From DASPPF01 sp032906705 (GTDB lineage Archaea > Thermoproteota > Nitrososphaeria > Nitrososphaerales > Gagatemarchaeaceae): a DNA stretch of 5,000 bases. The notes beneath the pieces are model-generated. The model made no database searches and was not told the DNA's origin. It saw only the letters and a list, made by a program, of their open reading frames with translations. Made by a program: the position numbers and the translations under genes. Positions 1 through 4,270 of the stretch are shown here, piece by piece. Location: positions 1 to 5,000 of the forward strand of contig JAJTZC010000057.1 of NCBI GenBank assembly GCA_032906705.1, written 5' to 3'. How positions within the stretch are numbered: position 1 is the first letter of the stretch; each line of letters opens with the position of its first letter.

Positions 1-194
1 TGCTGCATCAGCAGCAGGCTCATGAAGAGCGGCTCGCTGGGGAAGGGCGACGCCTTCGCCTGCATGGCCGGCGCATACTCGTAGCAGAGCCTCATCATCT
101 CCTTGAAGAGCTCCCTGTCCTCGGCCCTCAGCGCGTCGGCGAAGCGCCTCCAGCTCTCCATCTCCTCGACGATTTCAGAGTCAGATAGTGTCAT
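1..194 (-). CDS. Partial small helical protein, paralogue of the 1449-1724 product
   Basis: The frame opens at an ATG (194) and is still open at the left edge, so only the first 64 residues are visible. They are charged and helical, with the block WRRFADALRAEDRELFKEMM at residues 15-34 followed by a YEYAPAM segment and a hydrophobic FMSLLLMQQ end. From the Trp onward it aligns without gaps to the 91-residue product at 1724-1449, with 13 identical positions in 45, including W, F, A-L, R, F, E-M, Y, A, A, E and M. The two are therefore one family. I see no catalytic motif, signal peptide or membrane segment and do not recognise a function. The ATG is favoured by a GGGGAG ribosome-binding-like sequence eight bases upstream. 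It lies 120 bp downstream of the M29-like gene on the same strand and has a possible promoter of its own. Confidence 0.8.
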   Translation of the reverse strand, partial: MTLSDSEIVEEMESWRRFADALRAEDRELFKEMMRLCYEYAPAMQAKASPFPSEPLFMSLLLMQ

Positions 195-202
195 GGCCGG
201 TA

Positions 203-241
203 CTCCCCAGTGTCAAGCCCGAACCGGCGCGAGAAATTTAA
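203..241 (-). promoter_or_regulatory. Putative promoter and ribosome-binding site for the 194-1 gene
   Basis: On the minus strand TTAAATTT (241-234) is the most AT-rich octamer of this gap and fits an archaeal TATA box. A start about 25 bp downstream, near 212, would give a leader of roughly 17 nt carrying GGGGAG (208-203) eight bases before the ATG. The rest of 195-314, just after the M29-like stop, is pyrimidine-rich on the minus strand with no clear hairpin. Confidence 0.4.
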
Positions 242-314
242 CGACAGAGAGTGACGCGAAACTGTCCAAGAGGAGAGATAGGCGAAAGTGTTCGGGTGGA
301 AACGGAGTGGCGGA

Positions 315-1421
315 TCAGACCAGGAGCTTGCCTCTTCTCATTATCTCACGGCCTTCGACGGATACGGTAGCACCGTTGACAGTACCCCAGAAGTTGCGCG
401 ACCCCTCGTTGTTCCCTCCTCTGGTCTGGTTTTCTCCGAAGTTCAACTCTACCGCTCCTAGGACCTTGTCATCCTGTGTACAGCCGAGCCTCAACCGAGG
501 GTTAAGGCCGAAACCGAAGAAGGCGAAGCGGTCCCCGTCACCTTGTTCGCCTGAAAGGTATTCTTTGAATACTGACAGACCTCTTGACGCGGCGGATTTG
601 GTAACTCTCCCATCCCTGACCTGAAATGTGAGTTCCTCGATCGTGCCATTCGACATGCGAATCGGATTGTCGTAGACGATTGTTCCCTCCGCGCTTTCTT
701 CATCCACGGTCGTCCCCGTTGCGCCTGCAGGAAGGAACACCACCCGGCCCTTTCGCGCGTCCTCTTCGGTGACCAAGCCATCCGACCGCTCAACCGGCCT
801 CTTGTCGAGGTCGAATCGCAGATCCGTCCCGCCTGGTGTCGTGAGGCGAACAACCCCTCTCCCTCCGAGGATCGATGCGAGCTCTTTGCTTCGTCGTCCC
901 AACTCGTGCGAGTCAATGATGCAACCCGCGAACACCGTTTCGAGATAGATCCGATAGTCTATTCCCAACGCCCTAGCCCGCTCCTTTGTGGCGAGCGTAG
1001 CTTCTATTCCTATCATTTTTACGCGTCGTCGCGTTGCAATCGACTTCCACTCTTTGACGAATTCGTTTTGTTCGAGGAACCAAATCGTCGCGAACTTCCG
1101 CCGCCTTTCCGGAATGCTAGCCCATTTCACCGGGTGCTTCGGACCAAGCGTGAAGACATAGTGGTCGCTCTCTCCCAGCAAGGCAGATTGCTGGGGTGAC
1201 AATTCTCGAAGGAGTCTCGTCGGACCCGCGACAATAGAGCTAACCCATTCTGATTCCTGCTGGACAGTGACTGTGGCCTCGCAACCGCGCCTTCGGCACT
1301 CGGATGAGAGGTTGTTCGCCAGCCCGACGGTGTGGTCCCAGCTGTTGATCCAGACCTTGTCGCCTCGCCTTACGCCTAGGGAAGTTTCGAGGACTTGGCG
1401 GCTCAGGATGTTGTAGTCCAT
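315..1421 (-). CDS. M29 (aminopeptidase T-like) family protein, apparently lacking metal ligands
   Basis: This 368-residue protein has the length and motif order of the COG2309/M29 aminopeptidase T family. Visible landmarks are RRGDKVWINSWDHT at 18-31, LTTPGGTDLRFDL at 193-205, VVFLPAGA...DEESAEGTIVYD at 227-251, GFGLNPRL at 303-310, DDKVLGAVELNFGEN at 317-331, GGNN at 335-338 and VSVEGREIMRRGK at 353-365. In active family members the central motif reads PxGE, a later strand carries a His before a LxxG segment, and the C-terminal motif is H-x-D or HWD-like. Here these read PAGA, VELNFG and FWG, so the Glu, His and His/Asp ligands appear replaced. A non-peptidase role is inferred. No signal peptide or membrane segment is seen, so it is probably cytoplasmic. 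The ATG at 1421 leaves 27 bp after the upstream stop and suits the family N-terminus. It looks like the last gene of the 2762-315 operon. Its base composition is less GC-rich than that of the first operon gene. Confidence 0.85.
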   Translation of the reverse strand: MDYNILSRQVLETSLGVRRGDKVWINSWDHTVGLANNLSSECRRRGCEATVTVQQESEWVSSIVAGPTRLLRELSPQQSALLGESDHYVFTLGPKHPVKWASIPERRRKFATIWFLEQNEFVKEWKSIATRRRVKMIGIEATLATKERARALGIDYRIYLETVFAGCIIDSHELGRRSKELASILGGRGVVRLTTPGGTDLRFDLDKRPVERSDGLVTEEDARKGRVVFLPAGATGTTVDEESAEGTIVYDNPIRMSNGTIEELTFQVRDGRVTKSAASRGLSVFKEYLSGEQGDGDRFAFFGFGLNPRLRLGCTQDDKVLGAVELNFGENQTRGGNNEGSRNFWGTVNGATVSVEGREIMRRGKLLV

Positions 1422-1448
1422 TCGGGGTTTCTGGACGTTGAACTTCCT

Positions 1449-1724
1449 TTATGCCTTGTCTGGGGTCGTTTTTGCACTGGCTGCAGTGAGGTTTCCGACA
1501 CACCTAGTCAACATCCTGTAGTGGTGGAAGATGATGGCCATGGCCATTCCCTCGAAACGCGAGGTTCTGACCGCTGCGGACGACGCCGACGTGTAAAGCC
1601 TAGCCGTGCTCAACATCTCATCGAAGACTGCCCTCTCCCTCTTCGGGAGCGCCTTCCTGAAGCCCTTCCACTCGCTGAACTCTTGGGCCTCCGCTATCCT
1701 GAAGGACGGTATGGTCCTGCCCAT
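1449..1724 (-). CDS. Small helical protein of unknown function (91 aa)
   Basis: The ATG at 1724 lies six bases after the stop of the RecA-like gene and the TAA ends 27 bp before the M29-like start, so it sits tightly inside an operon. The core runs from EWKGFRKALPKRERAVFDEML to HHYRML (about residues 18-70), is helical and rich in Arg and Glu, and is followed by a polar Ala/Thr tail. The same pattern, W-x2-F-x2-AL-x4-R-x2-F-x-EM-x6-Y-x2-A, occurs in the partial gene at 194-1, showing a paralogous pair. There are no Cys/His clusters, membrane segments or catalytic signatures. I recognise it only as an uncharacterised archaeal-type small protein. No strong ribosome-binding sequence precedes it, so translation may be coupled to the upstream gene. 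Conservation of the paralogue pattern makes this frame real; the overlapping frames on the other strand are not. Confidence 0.8.
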   Translation of the reverse strand: MGRTIPSFRIAEAQEFSEWKGFRKALPKRERAVFDEMLSTARLYTSASSAAVRTSRFEGMAMAIIFHHYRMLTRCVGNLTAASAKTTPDKA

Positions 1725-1730
1725 TGCTCG

Positions 1731-2762
1731 TCAAGAGTCCTGGCTCGCACTTTCCTCTGGCCCAGACAGGAACGCCTCGAGGACCCCGTCACCATAGATG
1801 TTTTGGTGCACGCTTGCTCCTTCGCCTCTCTTCGTTTCTTGGATTCTCACCAAGTCGGCCATCCTGAAGTTCGAAGATGATGGCTTCTTGGTAGGGTGCC
1901 TTGGGAGCTCTGCGTGAACCCGGTCCTTTTCAGACGAGAAGCTTACCAGCGTATCCGCCCACGGTGTCACCTGCTCTTCGTATTTGCTCGGCGAGGCTAG
2001 CGTCGCGATGACCAACGCTTTCTTCTTGACCTCCGAAATCCCCTGCTCTACACCGCTCAGCAGCCTCCTGACCTCCCTCTCGTCGAGCTCGGGCTCGTTG
2101 AAGGTGCCGAGCAGGTCCGATATCACCACAAGCTTGGCCGCGTAGTCAGCCACCGCCGGGACCAGGTACTCTGAAACCAAGTCCGCGAGCTGGTACATGG
2201 TGAAGACCCTGCAGTTGGTGATCCTCCTCAGCGCTTCGTTCGGGTTGACGCCGTGCTGCTTCGCGAAGGAGGCGAAGAGGTAGGGGTCGGAGCGGTTCCC
2301 GCCGTCGATGAAGAGCACCGTCGAGTCGAGCCCTCCCCTCTCGAGGGGCAGCTGCGCCCTGAAGGCGGCGAGCTCGCTCACGGCAGAGGCGGCTGGGCCC
2401 ATGAGCGTGACGAGCTTTCCCGGAGCGAGAGGCCTGAGGAGCGCGTCGAGGGGCGTGAAGCCCAGAGAGAAGTGGACGAAGGAAGACGCGGGCTGGAAGA
2501 AAGGCCGCCTCGCTGCAACCGCCCTGGGCGGGGCCAGGTCGATGGAACCCCAGTCCTCGGGAATCGCGACGAGCCTGCACTCGGTCGCACCGTCCAGTTT
2601 TCCACCGCAGGCGGGGCACCGCCCCTGCAGGGAGTCAACCAGGTCGCCGGCGGGCCTGAGCTCGCGTCCGACACGCAGGACGCAGTTGCAGCTGGCGCAG
2701 AGGTAGACGAACCTCTCCCTGCCGCCGCCCTCGTTCTCATAGAGATAATGCAGCGCAGACAT
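1731..2762 (-). CDS. Zinc-ribbon RecA/RadA-like protein with degenerate Walker A
   Basis: Of the 343 residues, the N-terminus carries a zinc-ribbon-like pair, C22-x2-C25 and C49-x2-C52, with further Cys at 27 and 62. A linker leads to a RecA-like core: GFTPLDALL (101-109), PGKLVTLMGP (114-123), a strand STVLFIDGG (147-155) and LVVISD (211-216) in the Walker B position. The order of a Cys4 ribbon followed by a RecA fold recalls bacterial RadA/Sms and archaeal RadA paralogues. The P-loop position reads GPAASAVS (122-129), where an active ATPase needs GxxxxGK[ST]; the Gly-Lys is Ala-Val, so normal ATP hydrolysis is unlikely. Family placement is motif-based. A scaffold or regulatory partner is an inference. 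The ATG at 2762 lies about 29 bp after a TATA box, which fits a nearly leaderless mRNA. It is first in an operon with the 91-residue and M29-like genes. Residues 286-343 look polar and flexible. Confidence 0.8.
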   Translation of the reverse strand: MSALHYLYENEGGGRERFVYLCASCNCVLRVGRELRPAGDLVDSLQGRCPACGGKLDGATECRLVAIPEDWGSIDLAPPRAVAARRPFFQPASSFVHFSLGFTPLDALLRPLAPGKLVTLMGPAASAVSELAAFRAQLPLERGGLDSTVLFIDGGNRSDPYLFASFAKQHGVNPNEALRRITNCRVFTMYQLADLVSEYLVPAVADYAAKLVVISDLLGTFNEPELDEREVRRLLSGVEQGISEVKKKALVIATLASPSKYEEQVTPWADTLVSFSSEKDRVHAELPRHPTKKPSSSNFRMADLVRIQETKRGEGASVHQNIYGDGVLEAFLSGPEESASQDS

Positions 2763-2786
2763 GCGGATGAAACAAGAGCAGTTCGG

Positions 2787-2795
2787 AAATATAAT
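2787..2795 (-). promoter_or_regulatory. TATA box of the RecA-like/M29-like operon
   Basis: ATTATATTT on the minus strand is centred about 29 bp before the ATG at 2762. With the usual archaeal TATA-to-start distance of about 25 bp, transcription would begin within a few bases of the start codon, giving a leaderless or nearly leaderless message. This supports 2762 as the true start. Confidence 0.6.
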
Positions 2796-2846
2796 GCCAG
2801 AGGAAGTTTCGCGAAGCCTCGGAGAGAGGGGCGGATGAAAGTGTGC

Positions 2847-2862
2847 CCTACAGGCAGGTAGG
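2847..2862. repeat. Short inverted repeat CCTAC/GTAGG
   Basis: CCTAC (2847-2851) and GTAGG (2858-2862) are separated by AGGCAG. This five-bp stem directly abuts the larger hairpin at 2863-2892, in the gap between two operons. It may be part of a termination or operator region, or be chance. Confidence 0.3.
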
Positions 2863-2892
2863 TCAAGCTTCAGAAGGGGGGTTCTAGCTTGA
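2863..2892 (-). terminator. Hairpin just downstream of the 76-aa gene, possible 3' end
   Basis: TCAAGCT (2863-2869) pairs with AGCTTGA (2886-2892) and AGAA (2872-2875) with TTCT (2882-2885). This is an 11-bp stem with a two-base bulge, closed by a loop of six G (C on the minus strand). It lies eight bases after the TAG at 2902-2900. No T-tract follows on the minus strand, so it does not look like a classical archaeal terminator; it could instead stabilise the mRNA end or be a regulator site. Confidence 0.35.
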
Positions 2893-2899
2893 GTCGGGC

Positions 2900-3130
2900 C
2901 TAGGGTGAGGCCAGCTTGATATGGTTAATCCGCATCACCTGATGGAGCGGAATCATCACTTCGAGCGTGCTCGGTTCCCAGGACTCCGTGGGGGACCTGA
3001 TGGCCTTTACGTCGAACTTCAACATCATGTTCTCCTGCTTGAACTCGTCCGTGTAGTAGGCTGTCCCGTTCACCGCGAGAATCTCGTACTTGTAGTTCTT
3101 CGCCGGATACGTACCGGGTCGGTTGCTCAC
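2900..3130 (-). CDS. Hypothetical 76-aa protein, third gene of the sensor/regulator operon
   Basis: The frame starts at a GTG (3130), 14 bp after the winged-helix gene's TAG, and ends at a TAG beside a hairpin. It encodes a small soluble-looking protein with alternating hydrophobic stretches suggestive of beta strands: YKYEILAVNGTAYYT (13-27), NMMLKFDVKAI (34-44) and LEVMIPLHQVMRINHIKL (56-73). There is no Cys, no His cluster, no signal peptide and no membrane span. The initiating codon is inferred from spacing; there is no ATG alternative near the N-terminus, and only a weak GGAA lies upstream. I do not recognise the family. Its tight position behind the membrane protein and DNA-binding protein suggests co-expression with them. 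It is real with fair confidence because its codon pattern and spacing match the operon, but its role is unknown. Confidence 0.65.
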   Translation of the reverse strand: MSNRPGTYPAKNYKYEILAVNGTAYYTDEFKQENMMLKFDVKAIRSPTESWEPSTLEVMIPLHQVMRINHIKLASP

Positions 3131-3144
3131 TTTCGTTCCGCGCT

Positions 3145-3432
3145 CTAGAGCCTCAGACCAAAGGACTGGGCGAAGTTCGAGAAATTGGAATACCCGGCGA
3201 GGAACTGGAGACCCTTGTCGGAGATCTGGTACTTTGAAATCTTCTCCGAACTGAGCTCCGTCAGCAGCCCCGACCCCACCAGCTCAGAGAGGAGCTTGGT
3301 CATCCTTGTGTAAGACATGTTGCCCTTCCTGAGGAGGGTCGTTATGCCCACGCCCCCACCCTCCGTATTCATGTCTCTGGCGGTGCTGAGCACGTCAGCG
3401 ATTATCCTGAACTGGGTCCTATACTGGGCCAT
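3145..3432 (-). CDS. Winged-helix DNA-binding protein, archaeal HTH_45-like
   Basis: This 95-residue protein has the form of the small archaeal winged-helix regulators: helix 1 YRTQFRIIADVLSTARD (4-20), helix 2 GITTLLRKG (29-37), recognition helix SYTRMTKLLSELVGSGLL (40-57), wing with ISKYQISDKGLQFL (65-78), then a short aromatic tail (81-92). The pattern of a helix, SYxxM...LL..L...GLL, then Y.I.DKGL.FL is typical of the group Pfam calls HTH_45; that assignment is from memory of the family. It is expected to bind DNA in the cytoplasm and regulate transcription. The ATG at 3432 overlaps the end of the membrane-protein gene by 14 nt and has a clear GTGAGG ribosome-binding sequence (3442-3437) four bases upstream, which decides the start. 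The overlap indicates translational coupling. Targets are unknown; autoregulation of the operon is a reasonable inference only. Confidence 0.88.
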   Translation of the reverse strand: MAQYRTQFRIIADVLSTARDMNTEGGGVGITTLLRKGNMSYTRMTKLLSELVGSGLLTELSSEKISKYQISDKGLQFLAGYSNFSNFAQSFGLRL

Positions 3433-4069
3433 CTATCCTCACTCTCTTTGTCGCGAAGTTCAACACGGGTATGAACAATATCATTAGACCTATCTCTTTT
3501 GTTATAATTTGGACAAGTGAAAGAACCTCAACTTGGAAGTAAAGCAATGATAACCATTGGATGAACGTCCCCACCCCTATCAATGCCAAACCGCCCGCTA
3601 TTAACAGGGTGTCCGGCCTCTTGTTGCGTCCGTATGCGAAGAGCGTCTCAACCACCCCGTACAGCACGAAGTAGAACGAGAGGATGCTGAGCACGTCCGA
3701 GAGCTGAGGCCCCGTAAGGCTAATCACCGGCACGACCATCAGGGCGGCACCCAGCCGCTTCGATATCATCACGTCTATGGCGTGAGAGAAGGCCAGGAAG
3801 AAGTATCCTGTCGTCTCAAGTAGCAGCCCCGCAACCACGACGGTGGTGGTGAGAGCCGCGAGTTGCGGGAAATAATAGCTCGCCCCAACGAGCGCCTCGA
3901 CCATGAATCCTAATCCTAGGAACATGAAGGCGGTAGCCAGCCTGAGTAACGAGGGGCTGTCTGTCTGCCTGAGTCCCTTGAACGAGACGTAGGCAATGGA
4001 GAGCGATACGAAGGCGCCTATGAACTGAAGTATGTCCTCGATGAGAGTCATACTGCTGACTACTGCCAT
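3419..4069 (-). CDS. Seven-helix membrane protein, putative sensor paired with a winged-helix regulator
   Basis: The 216 residues are mostly hydrophobic, with about seven segments long enough to cross the membrane: roughly 12-32, 43-64, 72-95, 105-119, 122-146, 154-178 and 182-205. Short charged loops (KGLRQTD, MISKRLG, YGRNKRPD) separate them and a basic tail (ATKRVRIDG) ends the protein. There is no signal peptide, kinase domain or recognised enzyme motif. Acidic or polar residues within helices (E59 in FMVEAL, E85 in LLLETTGYF, H96, E141 in GVVETLFAY) could matter for ligand or ion sensing. It shares 14 nt with the downstream winged-helix gene, which suggests a membrane sensor/DNA-binding partner pair; this is an inference. 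The ATG at 4069 lies about 32 bp after a TATA box; Met at 4051 is an alternative start. I cannot name a transporter or receptor family. Confidence 0.8.
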   Translation of the reverse strand: MAVVSSMTLIEDILQFIGAFVSLSIAYVSFKGLRQTDSPSLLRLATAFMFLGLGFMVEALVGASYYFPQLAALTTTVVVAGLLLETTGYFFLAFSHAIDVMISKRLGAALMVVPVISLTGPQLSDVLSILSFYFVLYGVVETLFAYGRNKRPDTLLIAGGLALIGVGTFIQWLSLLYFQVEVLSLVQIITKEIGLMILFIPVLNFATKRVRIDGPV

Positions 4070-4097
4070 GCTTTCCGACCTCGCTCTGCGTTTTCCG

Positions 4098-4105
4098 ATA
4101 TAAAA
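4098..4105 (-). promoter_or_regulatory. TATA box for the membrane-protein operon, potentially bidirectional
   Basis: The minus strand reads TTTTATAT, centred about 32 bp before the ATG at 4069, which predicts a short leader of about five nt. On the plus strand the same site reads ATATAAAA; if used in that direction, a start near 4127 would fall inside the left arm of the inverted repeat that encloses the tRNA-like sequence. Which strand is used, or whether both are, cannot be told from sequence. Confidence 0.55.
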
Positions 4106-4111
4106 GCCTGA

Positions 4112-4130
4112 CGTAGGTTGGTTCTGTTAA
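4112..4130 (+). repeat. Direct repeat, copy 1
   Basis: CGTAGGTTGGTT followed by CTGTTAA. It matches copy 2 at 4230-4248 in 17 of 19 positions, with the first 12 exact, at a spacing of 118 bp. Its last 11 bases form the outer part of the left inverted-repeat arm. It could be a target duplication, an attachment-type repeat or the scar of a tandem duplication. Confidence 0.75.
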
Positions 4131-4139
4131 CTTGTCGGC
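4120..4139 (+). repeat. Inverted repeat, left arm
   Basis: This 20-nt arm pairs with 4210-4229: 18 Watson-Crick pairs, one G-U and one G-A mismatch (4134/4215). The outer 12 bases, GGTTCTGTTAAC, match the right arm perfectly. The arms enclose 70 bp holding the tRNA-like segments. Confidence 0.85.
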
Positions 4140-4151
4140 TCATGGCCATTC

Positions 4152-4202
4152 ACGGGTCCGAATCCCACCCCTCTCATGCAGGGTCGCTCAGCCTGGCAGA
4201 GC
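4152..4202 (+). tRNA. tRNA-like segment with halves in reversed order (candidate permuted tRNA or pseudogene)
   Basis: The T-arm-like block comes first: GGG TCCGAAT CCC (4154-4166) has T54, C56, G57, A58 and C61 in place, but C at position 55 where U is expected, and only three stem pairs. An acceptor-like CCCT (4169-4172) then pairs with AGGG (4180-4183) across the loop CTCATGC. After T8 (4184) and C9 comes a textbook D-arm, GCTC-AGCCTGGCA-GAGC (4186-4202), with A14, G15, G18, G19 and A21. Normal tRNAs run D-arm then T-arm, so the halves are permuted. The surrounding inverted repeat occupies the anticodon-stem position, as in permuted tRNA precursors. Against a working gene: acceptor positions 1 and 3 do not pair, twelve bases lie between left arm and T-stem, seven lie between D-stem and right arm, no bulge-helix-bulge can be drawn, and no anticodon can be assigned. 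Confidence 0.35.
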
Positions 4203-4209
4203 ATTAAGT

Positions 4210-4229
4210 GCCGAAGAGTTAACAGAACC
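4210..4229 (+). repeat. Inverted repeat, right arm
   Basis: Partner of 4120-4139, ending GTTAACAGAACC, immediately followed by direct-repeat copy 2. In RNA from either strand the two arms would form a long helix closing the tRNA-like interior. Confidence 0.85.
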
Positions 4230-4248
4230 CGTAGGTTGGTTGTGCTAA
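4230..4248 (+). repeat. Direct repeat, copy 2
   Basis: CGTAGGTTGGTT followed by GTGCTAA, differing from copy 1 at two positions. It begins on the base after the right inverted-repeat arm and ends 22 bp before the stop of the V4R gene. Confidence 0.75.
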
Positions 4249-4270
4249 TTCGGTGTCATCTGGAACTGCG

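Noticed and set aside
103..624. Plus-strand 173-codon frame opposite the 194-1 gene and the end of the M29-like gene
   Set aside because: It spans two minus-strand genes and their gap, and its Ser/Pro/Arg-rich product looks like antisense translation.
2253..2861. Long open frames on the plus strand opposite the RecA-like gene, such as 2253-2861 and 2308-2706
   Set aside because: They mirror a GC-rich minus-strand gene with clear motifs; their products are Arg/Pro/Gly-rich with no recognisable fold.
2378..2866. Minus-strand 162-codon frame overlapping the start of the RecA-like gene
   Set aside because: It runs out of frame through the zinc-ribbon region and its own product shows no motif; the in-frame Cys pairs support the 343-aa gene.
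2862..2902. GGCCTAGGGTGAGGCC and the G-run near 2876-2881 as a G-quadruplex or repeat array
   Set aside because: There is only one run of six G and no regularly spaced further runs or repeat units.
4127..4209. Alternative fold pairing ACTTG (4130-4134) with TAAGT (4205-4209) as an anticodon stem, leaving a 3-bp variable arm GGC/GCC at 4137-4147 as in a Leu/Ser-type tRNA
   Set aside because: It lacks U33, needs a one-sided ten-base insertion, has a D-arm typical of class I tRNAs, and competes with the much stronger 20-nt helix.
4177..4260. An ordinary, non-permuted tRNA beginning near 4177
   Set aside because: No T-arm (GGTTCNANNCC-like) or matching 3' acceptor strand follows downstream of the D-arm.
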